This document shows positions 55,224 to 64,000 of a stretch of 64,000 nt of DNA, piece after piece; positions within the stretch are counted from its first letter, which is position 1; each line of letters starts with the position of its first letter. Position numbers and translations under genes: made by a program. The DNA comes from an uncultured Pelagibacteraceae bacterium (GTDB lineage: Bacteria; Pseudomonadota; Alphaproteobacteria; Pelagibacterales; Pelagibacteraceae). The notes beneath the pieces are model-generated. The model ran no database searches. It saw only the letters and a list, made by a program, of their open reading frames with translations, and was not told where the DNA came from. The stretch is taken from contig CACBKA010000006.1 in assembly GCA_902539745.1 (NCBI GenBank), positions 1-64,000 on the forward strand. Reading direction: 5' to 3'.

Positions 55224-55483
55224 TAGTCATCCTCCCTTTCACCGCCATATCCGTGTTCGTCGTCGATTTTCTCCTGTTTGTTAGCAAACCAAAAGATTAA
55301 AATTACGAAAGCAGCAAGTGATCCTTGCGCTGACATATAGTAAGCTAGTGGGTAACCAAGAAACGATCCTTGATTCACCGACTCACCGAACATAAATATT
55401 ACTATTGAGAAAAAGAACCAAATAGCCAATGTTACAAACATATGACTTTTGGTCTTTTGCCAATGTGATTCTTTGTTTGACAT
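55223..55483 (-). CDS. DUF4212 small subunit of the sodium/carboxylate symporter
   Basis: 86 aa from ATG 55483 (MSNKESHWQKTKSHMFVTLA). Two membrane helices: VTLAIWFFFSIVIFMFGESV and SAQGSLAAFVILIFWFA, with FLGYPLAYYMSAQGS between them, the DUF4212 pattern; the acidic C-terminal end is EHGYGGEREDD. A strong SD (GGGAGGAAAG) directly precedes this start, which settles it over a longer frame beginning at 55525. The stop overlaps the symporter start. Pairs with VC_2705-type carriers, presumably as an accessory subunit. Confidence 0.92.
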   Translation of the reverse strand: MSNKESHWQKTKSHMFVTLAIWFFFSIVIFMFGESVNQGSFLGYPLAYYMSAQGSLAAFVILIFWFANKQEKIDDEHGYGGEREDD

Positions 55484-55624
55484 GTCTTTCCTCCCTTTTT
55501 TTGTTAAGAGTATTTTGCGAAGCATACTTAAATCGACGTTAATTAAAAGACTAAAAATGTAGGAAAAAACATGTAATGATACCCTTTTACAAAGGAAAAT
55601 AGTCTGCTATTTTAATAATACAAC

Positions 55625-56236
55625 GTGAAATTGAATCTAAAAGACCTCGAAAAATACCTGTTTCCTATCAAAAGGATTTTCTCAAAATACAGGCAGATAA
55701 AAACTATCGATCAGGTAAAGGTTTTTATTCAAGAACAATCAGCTCAGGTAAGTCAAATGACTTTATATGGTTATTTAAAAACTAGAATGGGGGCTAAGCA
55801 TGTAATCATGTTCGAAGATAAAGATTTTTTAAAATCAATAAATATTGCAAAATGGCAAATTTACGTAGTGTCTTTAATCGACTGTACATTTTTTTGCTTT
55901 TCGTTCTTGTACAAAGAAAAAAAATTTATGAAAACTGACCTTGCAAATCAAATTTTTTTTGAAATATTAAATAATGAAAAAGCGAGCGGTATGGATTTGG
56001 ATGCTTATGAAAATGCAACAAAAGAATTTAATTCAAGATTTACAAGTATTAATTGGGAAACATATTATAATACCAACCCATTTGAAAATAGTGCTCTTGC
56101 TTTATATAAATGGGCACCTATAGCTGACGAACTGAAAAAATTCGATAAACAGATTGTTCTAAATTCTGTGTTTTTAAAATGGAACAATGTTCAAAAAGAC
56201 TTTAAAAAATTAGTTAATAATTTCACTGGAAACTAA
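55625..56236 (+). CDS. Conserved-looking hypothetical protein between symporter and acs
   Basis: 203 aa from a GTG start (MKLNLKDLEKYLFPIKRIFS); the first internal Met is at about residue 45. Mostly alpha-helical with one hydrophobic stretch (IYVVSLIDCTFFCFSFLYKE) that is too short and polar to be a sure membrane helix; the later half has ATKEFNSRFTSINWETYYNT and LYKWAPIADELKKFDKQIVL. I do not recognise the family. Divergent from the DUF4212-symporter operon (about 140 bases between) and convergent with acs (2-base gap), it stands inside the acetate module and may be functionally tied to it. Confidence 0.75.
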   Translation: MKLNLKDLEKYLFPIKRIFSKYRQIKTIDQVKVFIQEQSAQVSQMTLYGYLKTRMGAKHVIMFEDKDFLKSINIAKWQIYVVSLIDCTFFCFSFLYKEKKFMKTDLANQIFFEILNNEKASGMDLDAYENATKEFNSRFTSINWETYYNTNPFENSALALYKWAPIADELKKFDKQIVLNSVFLKWNNVQKDFKKLVNNFTGN

Positions 56237-56238
56237 AA

Positions 56239-58320
56239 CTATTTTTCTTTTCTATTTTCAATTAAAGACTCCACTACAGATGGATCAGCAAGAGTGGTCG
56301 TGTCGCCAAGATCATGATGTTCATTCGCAGCAATTTTTCTAAGAATACGTCTCATAATTTTGCCTGATCTTGTTTTTGGTAATCCAGGGGCAAATTGAAT
56401 ATAGTCTGGAGTTGCGATCGGACCTATTTGCTTTCTAACCCAAAGTTTAAGTTCTCTTTCTAAATCACCATTTGGGTTTTCACCTGCATTTAATGTTATA
56501 TAACAATAAAGACCATTACCTTTTATTTCGTGAGGAAAACCCACTACAGCAGCCTCAGCAACTTTATTATGGGCTACGAAAGCGCTTTCTATCTCGGCAG
56601 TACCTAGATTGTGGCCTGAAACAATTATAACATCGTCCACCCTTCCAGTAATCCAATAATATCCATCTTTGTCTCTTCTACATCCATCGCCGGTAAAATA
56701 TTTACCATCGAATTGAGAGAAATATGTGTCAATAAATCTTTTGTGATCACCATAAACTGTTCTCATTTGTCCAGGCCAAGATTGAGTCATACAAAGTCTA
56801 CCTTTACAAGCTCCTTTTAAAACTTTTCCTGACTCATCTACTATTGCAGGTTTGATACCGTAAAAAGGTTTAGTAGCCGAACCAGGTTTTAAACTTATAG
56901 CACCAGGCTGAGGAGCAATTAAAATCCCACCAGTTTCGGTTTGCCACCAAGTATCTACAATTGGACATTTTCTTTCACCGACTGTTTTGTAATACCACAT
57001 CCATGCTTCAGGATTTATTGGTTCTCCTACTGTTCCAAGAAGTTTAAGTGATTTTCGACTTGTTTTTTTTACAGGACCATCCCCCTCACGCATCAGTGCA
57101 CGAATTGCTGTTGGAGCTGTATAAAAAATATTGACTTTGTATTTATCAACTATTTGCCACCATCTTGAACTATCAGGATAATTAGGAACACCCTCAAACA
57201 TAATAGTGGTAGCACCGTTAGCTAGAGGTCCGTAAATAATATAGCTGTGTCCAGTCACCCAACCGATGTCTGCAGTACACCAATATATATCCTTGTTCTT
57301 GTAATCAAAAATATACTGATGTGTCATTGAAGCATAAACCATATACCCGCCTGTAGTATGTAAAACACCTTTTGGTTTACCAGTAGATCCAGAAGTATAA
57401 AGAATAAACAGCGGGTCCTCTGCGTTCATCTCCTCTGCTGCACATTTATCAGGAACGTCTTTTGTAATATCATCGTAAGAAATATCTCGATCGTCATTCC
57501 AATCAACTTTATTACCAGTTCTTTTTACAACAACACATTTTTTTACATTTGGACATTGCATCATGGCTTCATCAGCAATTTTCTTTAGTGGAATTATTTT
57601 TCCACCTCTTACTCCCTCATCTGCTGTAATTACGTAGTCTGACTCACAATCATTTATTCTCGTAGCAATCGAATCTGGAGAAAATCCACCAAATATTATT
57701 GAGTGAACAGCACCGATCCGAGCACATGCTAACATAGTGTAAGCAAGTTCAGGTATCATAGTAAGGTAAATAGTTACCCTGTCTCCTTTTTGGATACCTA
57801 TACTTTTTAACCCATTAGCTGCTTTACAAACATTTTTATGAAGTTCTTTATAAGATATTTTTTTGGAGTCACTTGGGTCATCTCCAACCCAAATAATTGC
57901 AGTCTTATTTCCCTTTTTATCTAAATGTCTATCAATACAATTTGCCGATGCGTTTAAAGTACCATCGTAATACCACTTAATACTTACGTCCTCTTTACTG
58001 TATTTCACATCTTTAATTTTAGTATAAGGTTTCATCCAAGTGATTCTTTTACCTTCTTTTTTCCAAAACCCGTCGTTATCTTTTAATGATAATTTATATT
58101 TTTTTGCGTATTGAGATTGATTTACATAGGCTTGTTTTTCCCAACTTGGTGGAACTTTAAATACTATATTTCCATCAGAGTCCTCTATTTGCTTTGAGCC
58201 TTTCTTTTTTGATGAAGTTTTCTTTTTCTTTTTTCTAAGAATTTTTTTCTTTTTTCTCTTGAAAATTTTCTTTTTCCTAGATTTTGATTTTCTTTTTTTC
58301 TTTTTACTTCTTTTTGCCAT
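56239..58320 (-). CDS. acs: Acetyl-CoA synthetase with a lysine-rich N-terminal extension
   Basis: Activates acetate to acetyl-CoA via acetyl-AMP. 693 aa, about 40 longer than usual. The catalytic part has [72 protein letters not shown] and near the C terminus [15 protein letters not shown], with the lysine that is acetylated in other bacteria. The extension of about 45 residues is almost all lysine, arginine and serine ([18 protein letters not shown]...), resembling a histone-like tail; the in-frame Met at residue 1 has no alternative before residue 195. Acts with the symporter nearby. Confidence 0.95.
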   Translation of the reverse strand: MAKRSKKKKRKSKSRKKKIFKRKKKKILRKKKKKTSSKKKGSKQIEDSDGNIVFKVPPSWEKQAYVNQSQYAKKYKLSLKDNDGFWKKEGKRITWMKPYTKIKDVKYSKEDVSIKWYYDGTLNASANCIDRHLDKKGNKTAIIWVGDDPSDSKKISYKELHKNVCKAANGLKSIGIQKGDRVTIYLTMIPELAYTMLACARIGAVHSIIFGGFSPDSIATRINDCESDYVITADEGVRGGKIIPLKKIADEAMMQCPNVKKCVVVKRTGNKVDWNDDRDISYDDITKDVPDKCAAEEMNAEDPLFILYTSGSTGKPKGVLHTTGGYMVYASMTHQYIFDYKNKDIYWCTADIGWVTGHSYIIYGPLANGATTIMFEGVPNYPDSSRWWQIVDKYKVNIFYTAPTAIRALMREGDGPVKKTSRKSLKLLGTVGEPINPEAWMWYYKTVGERKCPIVDTWWQTETGGILIAPQPGAISLKPGSATKPFYGIKPAIVDESGKVLKGACKGRLCMTQSWPGQMRTVYGDHKRFIDTYFSQFDGKYFTGDGCRRDKDGYYWITGRVDDVIIVSGHNLGTAEIESAFVAHNKVAEAAVVGFPHEIKGNGLYCYITLNAGENPNGDLERELKLWVRKQIGPIATPDYIQFAPGLPKTRSGKIMRRILRKIAANEHHDLGDTTTLADPSVVESLIENRKEK

Positions 58321-58340
58321 ATATCCTCAAAACGTAATAT

Positions 58341-58757
58341 TTAAATTATTTTACCCATCTTGCAAATAATTTTCCAGCTTTTAAAGTCTATAGGCATCAC
58401 TGATAATCGACTTTGTTTAATTAGCGGTAAATGAGAAATAGCCTTAGTTTTTTTAATTTTTACCAAAGAAACAGGGGTTTTAAATTTTTGAATAAACCTG
58501 ACTTGAACAGCAACAAACTTTTTTTTCTTATCAGTTTTATCTGTAAAAGCTTCTTTAATAACTTTTACTATTCCGACAATTTCTTTGCCAACATTAGAAT
58601 GATAGAAAAAGCAAAGATCTCCTAGCTTCATAGATCTTAAATTATTTGCAGCTTGATAATTTCTTACACCATCCCAAGCTACACCTTCACTACCAGCATC
58701 TTTTTGTTGTTCAATTGACCAAACATCAGGTTCTGATTTTAATAACCAATAATTCAT
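58341..58757 (-). CDS. EVE-domain protein (putative modified-base reader)
   Basis: 138 aa. YWLLKSEPDVWSIEQQKDAG, then WDGVRNYQAANNLRSMKLGD and CFFYHSNVGKEIVGIVKVIK, with LPLIKQSRLSVMPIDFKSWK: the PUA-like EVE fold, with conserved aromatic residues for flipping out a modified base. The family is thought to bind modified cytosine in DNA or RNA, but the native ligand here is unknown. The first base of its frame overlaps the tsaD stop. Confidence 0.93.
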   Translation of the reverse strand: MNYWLLKSEPDVWSIEQQKDAGSEGVAWDGVRNYQAANNLRSMKLGDLCFFYHSNVGKEIVGIVKVIKEAFTDKTDKKKKFVAVQVRFIQKFKTPVSLVKIKKTKAISHLPLIKQSRLSVMPIDFKSWKIICKMGKII

Positions 58758-59833
58758 TAAAATTTTAAGCCCGGACCTTTTAAAAAAGGGGCTTTAATAT
58801 CTAGAGGCCATCTAGACTTTACCGTCTCATTTTTCTTATTAAATAACTTTTTTTTACATCTTTGAATTCCAGCCCATGCAATCATAGCAGCATTATCACC
58901 GCAAAATTCTTTAGAGGGGAAAATTGGTTTAAAATTCATTTTTAACGAAACTTCTTCTAAACCTTTTCTAATTGTTTCGTTAGCAGCTACTCCACCCGCA
59001 ACTACAAAATATTTTAAAGATTTATTAGTAATTTCATCTCTAAACTGTTTCATTGCTACTTCTGTTTTTTTCCTCAAAATTTTATTTACAGTTTCTTGAA
59101 ATGATGCAGCTAGATTATATCTTTCTTTTTTTGATTTTAAATTTTTTGACTTCCTCAGTACGTCTGTTTTCAGACCAGCCAAGGATAAATTACATCCCGC
59201 TCTATTTATAATTGGTTGGGGTAAAATAAAACTATCTTTAATTCCCAATTTGGAAAATTTTTCAACATTCGGTCCACCAGGATAGCCTAAATTCAGGATT
59301 TTTGCAGTTTTATCAAAAGCTTCACCGACAGCATCATCAATCGTGGTACCAATTTGTTTATAATTATTAACGCCGTTTACAATTAAATACTGAGAATGGC
59401 CGCCTGAAACCAAAAGCAATAAATATGGAAAAGATATTTTATTTTCAATACTAGGACTGAGTGCGTGTCCTTCTAAATGATTTATGGGAAAAAATAATTT
59501 ATTTCCAAAAGCAGCAATACTTTTTCCAATGTTAAAGCCTACATGCAAACATACCACCAAGCCTGGTCCAGCTGTTGCTGCAATACCATCTAAGTCTTTA
59601 ATTTTTTTTTTACTTTTTTGAAGAGCTTTTTCAATAATAAAATCAATATTTTCAATATGTGATCTCGCTGCTATTTCAGGAACAACTCCACCAAATTTTT
59701 TATGCTCTTTAATTTGACTAGAGACGATATTTGATAATACATTTGCAGTGCTATCGCCATTTTCCTGAACTATTGCTGCAGCAGTTTCGTCACAGCTCGT
59801 TTCAATTCCTAAAAAAGTAAGTTTTTTTTTCAT
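58757..59833 (-). CDS. tsaD: tRNA N6-threonylcarbamoyladenosine transferase TsaD
   Basis: Transfers the threonylcarbamoyl group to A37 of ANN-decoding tRNAs. 358 aa. N terminus FLGIETSCDETAAAIVQENG; metal-binding HLEGHALSPSIEN; LLLVSGGHSQYLIVNG; DDAVGEAFDKTAKILNLGYP; VAGGVAANETIRKGLEE; FCGDNAAMIAWAGIQR. All Kae1/Qri7 motifs are intact. Divergent from hemC with 38 bases between starts. Confidence 0.98.
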   Translation of the reverse strand: MKKKLTFLGIETSCDETAAAIVQENGDSTANVLSNIVSSQIKEHKKFGGVVPEIAARSHIENIDFIIEKALQKSKKKIKDLDGIAATAGPGLVVCLHVGFNIGKSIAAFGNKLFFPINHLEGHALSPSIENKISFPYLLLLVSGGHSQYLIVNGVNNYKQIGTTIDDAVGEAFDKTAKILNLGYPGGPNVEKFSKLGIKDSFILPQPIINRAGCNLSLAGLKTDVLRKSKNLKSKKERYNLAASFQETVNKILRKKTEVAMKQFRDEITNKSLKYFVVAGGVAANETIRKGLEEVSLKMNFKPIFPSKEFCGDNAAMIAWAGIQRCKKKLFNKKNETVKSRWPLDIKAPFLKGPGLKF

Positions 59834-59871
59834 TAAATTAGATATTATAAAATATAAATCTTTATTTATAA

Positions 59872-60792
59872 ATGGACAATAAAATTACTATAGGTGCCAG
59901 AGGAAGCAAACTGTCTTTGGCTTATGCTAATAAAGTTAGAAGCAATATTCTTAGTCAAGTACCAGGAATCGATAAAGAAATTATAATAAAAACAATTAAA
60001 ACATCAGGTGATTTATTTCAGAATAAAAAAATTTCTGAAATTGGTGGAAAAGATTTATTTTGTAAAGAAATAGAAGAAAAATTAATTAAAAAAGAAATTG
60101 ATATAGCAGTTCATTCTCTTAAAGATATGGACTCAGAAGAAACTAAAGGCCTAACTATTCATGCTTACTTAGAAAGAAATGATGCGAGAGAAACATTTGT
60201 TTCGAAAAGTTTTAATAAAATATCAGACATAAAAGAAGGCAAAATTGGTTCAAGTTCTAAGAGACGCGAACTTCAAATAAAACTTTTAAATAAAGACATC
60301 AAAGTTGAAAGCATTAGAGGTAACGTAGATACAAGAATTGAAAAAATAGAAAAAGGAGAATACGATGGTGTAATTCTGGCATTAGCAGGTTTAAAAACAT
60401 TAAATTTAAAAAATCATATTAAACAAATATTTTCTCTAAAAGAATTTATTCCAACGGCTGGGCAAGGGATTATCGCTGCACAATGTAGAGAAAATGATGA
60501 GGATACTAAAAAAATTTTAAAAAAGATTAATCATATTAATACAGAAATATGTGCGTTAGCTGAAAGAAGTTTTTTAAAAACATTAGGAGGAGACTGTGAT
60601 ACAGCGGTTGGTTGCTCAGCTGTTCTTAAAGGAAATAACATTGATTTAGAAGCTCAACTTTTTTCAGATAACGGTAAAGAAGTATACAACGTAATTAAAT
60701 CTGGAAAATCAACTGATCCTCAAAGTCTTGGCAAAATAGCAGGTGAGGAAATTTTAAAAAAAGCTGGAAAAAATTTTATTAAAAAAAGATGA
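59872..60792 (+). CDS. hemC: Hydroxymethylbilane synthase
   Basis: Polymerises four porphobilinogen molecules in haem synthesis. 306 aa. TIGARGSKLSLAYANKV, IIIKTIKTSGDLFQNKKISE, FCKEIEEKLIKKEIDIAVHS (then LKDMDS), VESIRGNVDTRIEKIEKGEY. The dipyrromethane cofactor cysteine is in LKTLGGDCDTAVGC, where a DCDT form is used in place of the common CxxP. Overlaps hemD by 4 bases. Confidence 0.97.
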   Translation: MDNKITIGARGSKLSLAYANKVRSNILSQVPGIDKEIIIKTIKTSGDLFQNKKISEIGGKDLFCKEIEEKLIKKEIDIAVHSLKDMDSEETKGLTIHAYLERNDARETFVSKSFNKISDIKEGKIGSSSKRRELQIKLLNKDIKVESIRGNVDTRIEKIEKGEYDGVILALAGLKTLNLKNHIKQIFSLKEFIPTAGQGIIAAQCRENDEDTKKILKKINHINTEICALAERSFLKTLGGDCDTAVGCSAVLKGNNIDLEAQLFSDNGKEVYNVIKSGKSTDPQSLGKIAGEEILKKAGKNFIKKR

Positions 60793-61493
60793 ATATTATT
60801 TTTACAAGACCTTTAATAGATGCTGAAGATTTGATGACAAATTTTTTTTCATCAAACTATAAAGTTATACATCTTCCAACTTTGAGCATTGCCTCTGCAA
60901 ACATGGAACCAATTAATGTAAAAGAATTTGACGGTTTAATTTTTACTAGTGCTAATGCAGTCAGATTTTTACAATTAAAAAATGATGAAAAAAATATAAA
61001 ATGTTTTTGTGTTGGAAATATAACTGAGAGATCTTTAAGATTAAAAGGATTTACTAATACAGTTGCCGCATCAGGCACAGTTAACGCTCTTAAAAATATA
61101 ATTTTGAACTCTGAAAAAAAAATAAAAAATTTAGCATATTTATGTGGAGATGTTGTTTCCTATGATCTGGATAAAGATCTCAAACTTTCTGGATTTAAAG
61201 TTAAAAAAATAATAAATTACACCTCAAGCAAAATAACAGACTTGAACAGTGAAAGTTTAGATTTAATCAAAAAATACCCTCCAGATGTAACACTTATTTA
61301 TTCTAAAAGAAGTGCAGAAAGTTTTGATCAGATAGTAAGTAAATACTCCCTTTCAGAATTGATGACACAATGCACAGTTATGTGTATAAGTAAAAAAATT
61401 AAAGAATTTTTAGAATCTAAAGGCTGGAAAAAAACAGAAACTTTTAATCCTGGAGAAGAGCTATTAAAAATAGAAAAAATTAAAAATGGATAA
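60789..61493 (+). CDS. hemD: Uroporphyrinogen-III synthase
   Basis: Closes and rearranges hydroxymethylbilane to uroporphyrinogen III. 234 aa. HemD sequences diverge strongly; visible parts are IIFTRPLIDAEDLMTNFFSS, EFDGLIFTSANAVRFLQLKN (the conserved TSxNAVR), NLAYLCGDVVSYDLDKDLKL, and PDVTLIYSKRSAESFDQIVS. Directly after hemC with overlap, which settles the call. Overlaps the MscS gene by 8 bases. Confidence 0.93.
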   Translation: MNIIFTRPLIDAEDLMTNFFSSNYKVIHLPTLSIASANMEPINVKEFDGLIFTSANAVRFLQLKNDEKNIKCFCVGNITERSLRLKGFTNTVAASGTVNALKNIILNSEKKIKNLAYLCGDVVSYDLDKDLKLSGFKVKKIINYTSSKITDLNSESLDLIKKYPPDVTLIYSKRSAESFDQIVSKYSLSELMTQCTVMCISKKIKEFLESKGWKKTETFNPGEELLKIEKIKNG

Positions 61494-62577
61494 AACAGAA
61501 GAATTTATAGAATTGTTTATTGACGTTTGGAAAAATGGAATTTCTGGGATAAATATTTCAGAAATTATCATCGCTTTAATTATTTTTTTCTTATTCCTTT
61601 TTCTCCGAGGTTTATTTGCAAAATTTATTATTAAACGTCTTGAAAAGTATGTTTCCAAAACATCAAACAAATTTGACAACACCCTGGTAGAGTCTTTAAA
61701 AGGCCCAACAAAATTTTTTCCTATTGTAGTAGGGTTTTTTGTTGCAACAAGCTACGTATCTTTAGGCGATAGCACAGAAAACTTTATAGATAATGCAAAC
61801 AGAACACTTATTACGATTTTAATTTTTTGGTCATTACATCAAATTATTGGCCCGATATCAGTTTTAATTAAAACTGTAGAAGACCTTCTATCTAGGGATC
61901 TTTTAAACTGGATAATAAAAGCATTTAAAATTTTAATTTTAATTCTTGGAGCAGCTGCAGTTTTAGAACTTTGGGGTATTAAGATAGGTCCTATTATAGC
62001 TGGATTAGGTTTGTTCGGTGTAGCAGTAGCTTTAGGTGCTCAAGACTTATTTAAAAATTTAATTTCTGGTATTCTGGTTTTAGTTGAAAAAAGATTTAAA
62101 GTTGGAGATTGGATTTTAGTTGAAAATATTATTGAGGGGATTGTAGAAAAGATTGGGTTTAGATCGACGGTAGTAAGAAAATTTGATAAATCAGTTGCTG
62201 TAATTCCTAACTTTCAATTTGCTGAGAACGCAGTAATAAATATTAGCCAGACAACAAACTGGCGAATTAATTGGATCATTACTCTACAATACGACACTAC
62301 AGTTGATCAGCTAAAAAAAATCCGAGATGAAATTGATAAATACATTACAACCTCAAAAGATTATAAGATAAGCGAAAACACTACTCATGCAGTAAGGATT
62401 GATAAGTTTTCAGATAGTTCAATAGATATGTATGTTAGATGTTTTACGAATACAAATAGATGGTCTGAGTGGTTAAAAGTTAAAGAAAGATTAGCAATAG
62501 CAATAAAAGAAATTGTTGAGAGAAACAAGGCTTCTTTTGCATTCCCAAGTCAATCAATTTACGTAGAAAAAAAATAA
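61486..62577 (+). CDS. Mechanosensitive ion channel family protein (MscS)
   Basis: 363 aa. About five membrane helices, with a long first soluble turn, followed by the MscS pore and beta domain: IAGLGLFGVAVALGAQDLFK, NLISGILVLVEKRFKVGDWI, EGIVEKIGFRSTVVRKFDKS, AVIPNFQFAENAVINIS. The C-terminal alpha/beta domain is complete (FASPSQSIYVEKK-like end). Guards against hypo-osmotic shock by gating on membrane tension. Not normally part of the hem cluster, so its coupling to hemD is peculiar to this lineage or a few relatives. Confidence 0.94.
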   Translation: MDKTEEFIELFIDVWKNGISGINISEIIIALIIFFLFLFLRGLFAKFIIKRLEKYVSKTSNKFDNTLVESLKGPTKFFPIVVGFFVATSYVSLGDSTENFIDNANRTLITILIFWSLHQIIGPISVLIKTVEDLLSRDLLNWIIKAFKILILILGAAAVLELWGIKIGPIIAGLGLFGVAVALGAQDLFKNLISGILVLVEKRFKVGDWILVENIIEGIVEKIGFRSTVVRKFDKSVAVIPNFQFAENAVINISQTTNWRINWIITLQYDTTVDQLKKIRDEIDKYITTSKDYKISENTTHAVRIDKFSDSSIDMYVRCFTNTNRWSEWLKVKERLAIAIKEIVERNKASFAFPSQSIYVEKK

Positions 62578-62580
62578 GAA

Positions 62581-62871
62581 ATGAAATCAGTTTTAATTTT
62601 AATTGATAGTTTAGTTAGTATTTATATATGGGTTTTAATTATTAATGCATTACTAAGTTGGTTAATTGCTTTCAATGTTTTAAATACTTCAAATAGACTA
62701 GTCTACTCTCTACTTGATATAAGTTACAAAATGACAGACCCACTTTTAAGGCCAATAAGAAATTTTTTACCAAATCTTGGTGGTATAGATATATCACCAG
62801 TTATTCTTATTTTACTCTTGATGTTTCTAAGAAACTTAGCTTTTGAATTTTTTGCACCAGCTCTGTTTTAA
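62581..62871 (+). CDS. YggT family membrane protein
   Basis: 96 aa, two membrane segments: LILIDSLVSIYIWVLIINAL and a C-terminal DISPVILILLLMFLRNLAFE, with the hallmark DPLLRPIRNFLPNLGGI between them. YggT proteins are linked with cell-envelope and osmotic stress and, in some bacteria, with division; the mechanism is unknown. Three bases after the MscS stop and two before folD. Confidence 0.95.
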   Translation: MKSVLILIDSLVSIYIWVLIINALLSWLIAFNVLNTSNRLVYSLLDISYKMTDPLLRPIRNFLPNLGGIDISPVILILLLMFLRNLAFEFFAPALF

Positions 62872-62873
62872 AT

Positions 62874-63716
62874 ATGATTATAGATGGAAAAAAAATAGCT
62901 GAGGGATTAAGAGAAAAATTAAAAAAAAAGATTGTAGAATTTAAATCAAAATTAAAAATAGCCCCAGGCTTATCCGTTATTCTTGTGGGAGAAGATCCTG
63001 CAAGCCAGATTTATGTTAAAAATAAAATAAAATTTTCAAAAGAAATAGGCATAGACTCTGAGGTAATAAGGTATCCTGAAAATATTCAGGAAAAAATTGT
63101 TTTAGACAAAATTATTGAACTAAACAAAAATCAAAAAGTATCAGGAATTCTTGTACAATTACCTTTACCTAAACATATAGACAAACAGAAAGTTATAGAA
63201 ACTATTCTACCAGAAAAGGACGTTGACGGATTTCATCCCATCAATGTTGGCAATCTATCTTCAGGATATGACAGTAAAATACCATGCACACCTTTAGGAT
63301 GTCTTATTTTACTTAAAGAAGTTGAAAAAAATTTAAGTGGAAAACATGTTGTAATAATTGGAAGGTCTAATTTGAATGGAAAACCTATGGCTCAATTGTT
63401 ATTAAGAGAAAATTGTACAGTAACAATTACTCATTCAAAAACTAAAGATTTAAAAAGTGAGTGTAATAAAGCTGATATAATTATTGCAGCTGTTGGTAAA
63501 CCTAAGCTTGTAAAAGGTGATTGGGTTAAAAAAAATGCTATAGTAATAGATGTAGGTATCAATAAAACAATCAATGGTATTGTAGGTGACGTTGATTTTG
63601 ATGAAGTTGCTAAAATTGCTAAGGCAGTAACCCCCGTTCCAGGAGGTGTTGGACCGATGACTATCGCATGTTTATTAAGCAATACTGTTGAGTGCTTCAA
63701 AAGAGCTAATTCTTAA
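62874..63716 (+). CDS. folD: Methylenetetrahydrofolate dehydrogenase/cyclohydrolase
   Basis: Bifunctional one-carbon enzyme linking methylene-THF and formyl-THF, which purH needs. 280 aa. LSVILVGEDPASQIYVKNKI with the catalytic Lys (YVKNK), VSGILVQLPLPKHIDKQKVI, DVDGFHPINVGNL, VVIIGRSNLNGKPMAQLLLR (NADP site) and VTPVPGGVGPMTIACLLSNT. Typical length. Last complete gene of the window. Confidence 0.98.
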   Translation: MIIDGKKIAEGLREKLKKKIVEFKSKLKIAPGLSVILVGEDPASQIYVKNKIKFSKEIGIDSEVIRYPENIQEKIVLDKIIELNKNQKVSGILVQLPLPKHIDKQKVIETILPEKDVDGFHPINVGNLSSGYDSKIPCTPLGCLILLKEVEKNLSGKHVVIIGRSNLNGKPMAQLLLRENCTVTITHSKTKDLKSECNKADIIIAAVGKPKLVKGDWVKKNAIVIDVGINKTINGIVGDVDFDEVAKIAKAVTPVPGGVGPMTIACLLSNTVECFKRANS

Positions 63717-63744
63717 AAAGAAACAAATTATATATTTTACAAAA

Positions 63745-64000
63745 ATGAAATTATTTTTAATTCTAGGTAATCAACTTTTTAACCCAAAATATCTTAAAGA
63801 GTTTTCAGGACATACATTTTACATGGCCGAAGATTTTGGATTATGTACATTTCAAAAACATCATAAATTAAAAATATTATTATTTTTATCATCAATGAGG
63901 TCTTATAGAGATGAACTTAAGTCTAAAAAATTAAAAGTTATTTATAGTGACTGTAACAATAATTTTAAACTTTCCTATGAAAAAAAACTTGAAAAAATAA
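63745..64000 (+). CDS. Cryptochrome/photolyase-related protein (DPRP, PF04244 type), 5' part only
   Basis: ATG at 63745 opens a frame that runs uncut to the last base (85 codons). It reads MKLFLILGNQLFNPKYLKEF, then HTFYMAEDFGLCTFQKHHKL, KILLFLSSMRSYRDELKSKK, matching the N terminus of the DPRP/FeS-BCP family, which includes (6-4) photolyases with an iron-sulfur cluster. The FAD- and cluster-binding parts lie past the window edge, so photolyase or cryptochrome cannot be distinguished. Confidence 0.88.
   Translation, partial: MKLFLILGNQLFNPKYLKEFSGHTFYMAEDFGLCTFQKHHKLKILLFLSSMRSYRDELKSKKLKVIYSDCNNNFKLSYEKKLEKI

Noticed and set aside
55583-55595. CCTTT-TAC-AAAGG inverted repeat as an operator
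   Set aside because: Five-base arms are too short to distinguish from chance.

Overview
The window is a strongly AT-rich, very gene-dense piece of an alphaproteobacterial chromosome. The gene set points to a streamlined marine lineage of the SAR11/Pelagibacterales type: MaeB with a fused phosphotransacetylase-like domain, a VC_2705-type acetate symporter with a DUF4212 subunit, a DUF3576 lipoprotein before leuS, an abundant porin, and genes separated by a few bases or overlapping. That assignment is inferred from content and order; no 16S gene is present. I see no insertion sequence, prophage, CRISPR array or long non-coding stretch. The only gap approaching 300 bases is a candidate replication origin.

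Layout. 1-6.8 kb: murJ (cut by the left edge), maeB, and a condensed rsmI/LpoA-like/BON-lipoprotein cluster, then rdgB. 6.8-12.9 kb: grpE, dnaK, dnaJ, dapB, nth and a PfkB kinase on the + strand; dnaK has a heat-shock-type promoter very close to its start. 12.9-15.3 kb: a compact group with a 38-codon ArfA-like ribosome-rescue gene, a response-regulator-like gene with a degenerate receiver, an L,D-transpeptidase, yggS and a ThiE-like gene. 15.3-21.1 kb: a porin, then DUF3576, leuS, lptE and holA. 21.1-26.6 kb: parB, parA, rsmG, mnmG and mnmE, with two parS sites inside rsmG. 26.6-31.3 kb: ogt, a UbiH-type hydroxylase, ftsK, lolA and a HIT protein. 31.3-34.4 kb: a histidine operon (hisB-hisH-hisA-small ORF-hisF-hisE). 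34.5-42 kb: hslVU, Smr, Tim44, fxsA and secB, then ppsR-maf-small membrane ORF-aroE-coaE-dnaQ.

41.8-45.9 kb: the candidate oriC, followed by hemE, hemH, hemJ and rho, then tRNA-Gly(GCC) with a clear sigma-70-type promoter. 46-53.3 kb: an FkbM methyltransferase, a pterin dehydratase, purH, a heparinase-like gene, rpe and a sodium:solute symporter. 53.3-58.3 kb: an acetate module (symporter, DUF4212 subunit, acs with a lysine-rich N terminus) around an unassigned gene. 58.3-64 kb: an EVE protein, tsaD, hemC, hemD, MscS, YggT, folD and the start of a photolyase-related gene cut by the right edge.

Functionally, haem synthesis is well covered (hemC, hemD, hemE, hemH, hemJ). Chromosome replication and segregation genes (parAB/parS, holA, dnaQ, ftsK and the putative oriC) lie close together, as in other Alphaproteobacteria. 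Acetate uptake and activation form one module. No clearly new multi-gene system is visible. The most novel material is small: the ArfA-like gene coupled to a pseudo-receiver regulator, two micro-ORFs in tight operons (44 and 50 aa), near-leaderless heat-shock promoters, a possible SD-masking hairpin before dnaJ, and a terminator embedded in the ThiE-like gene.
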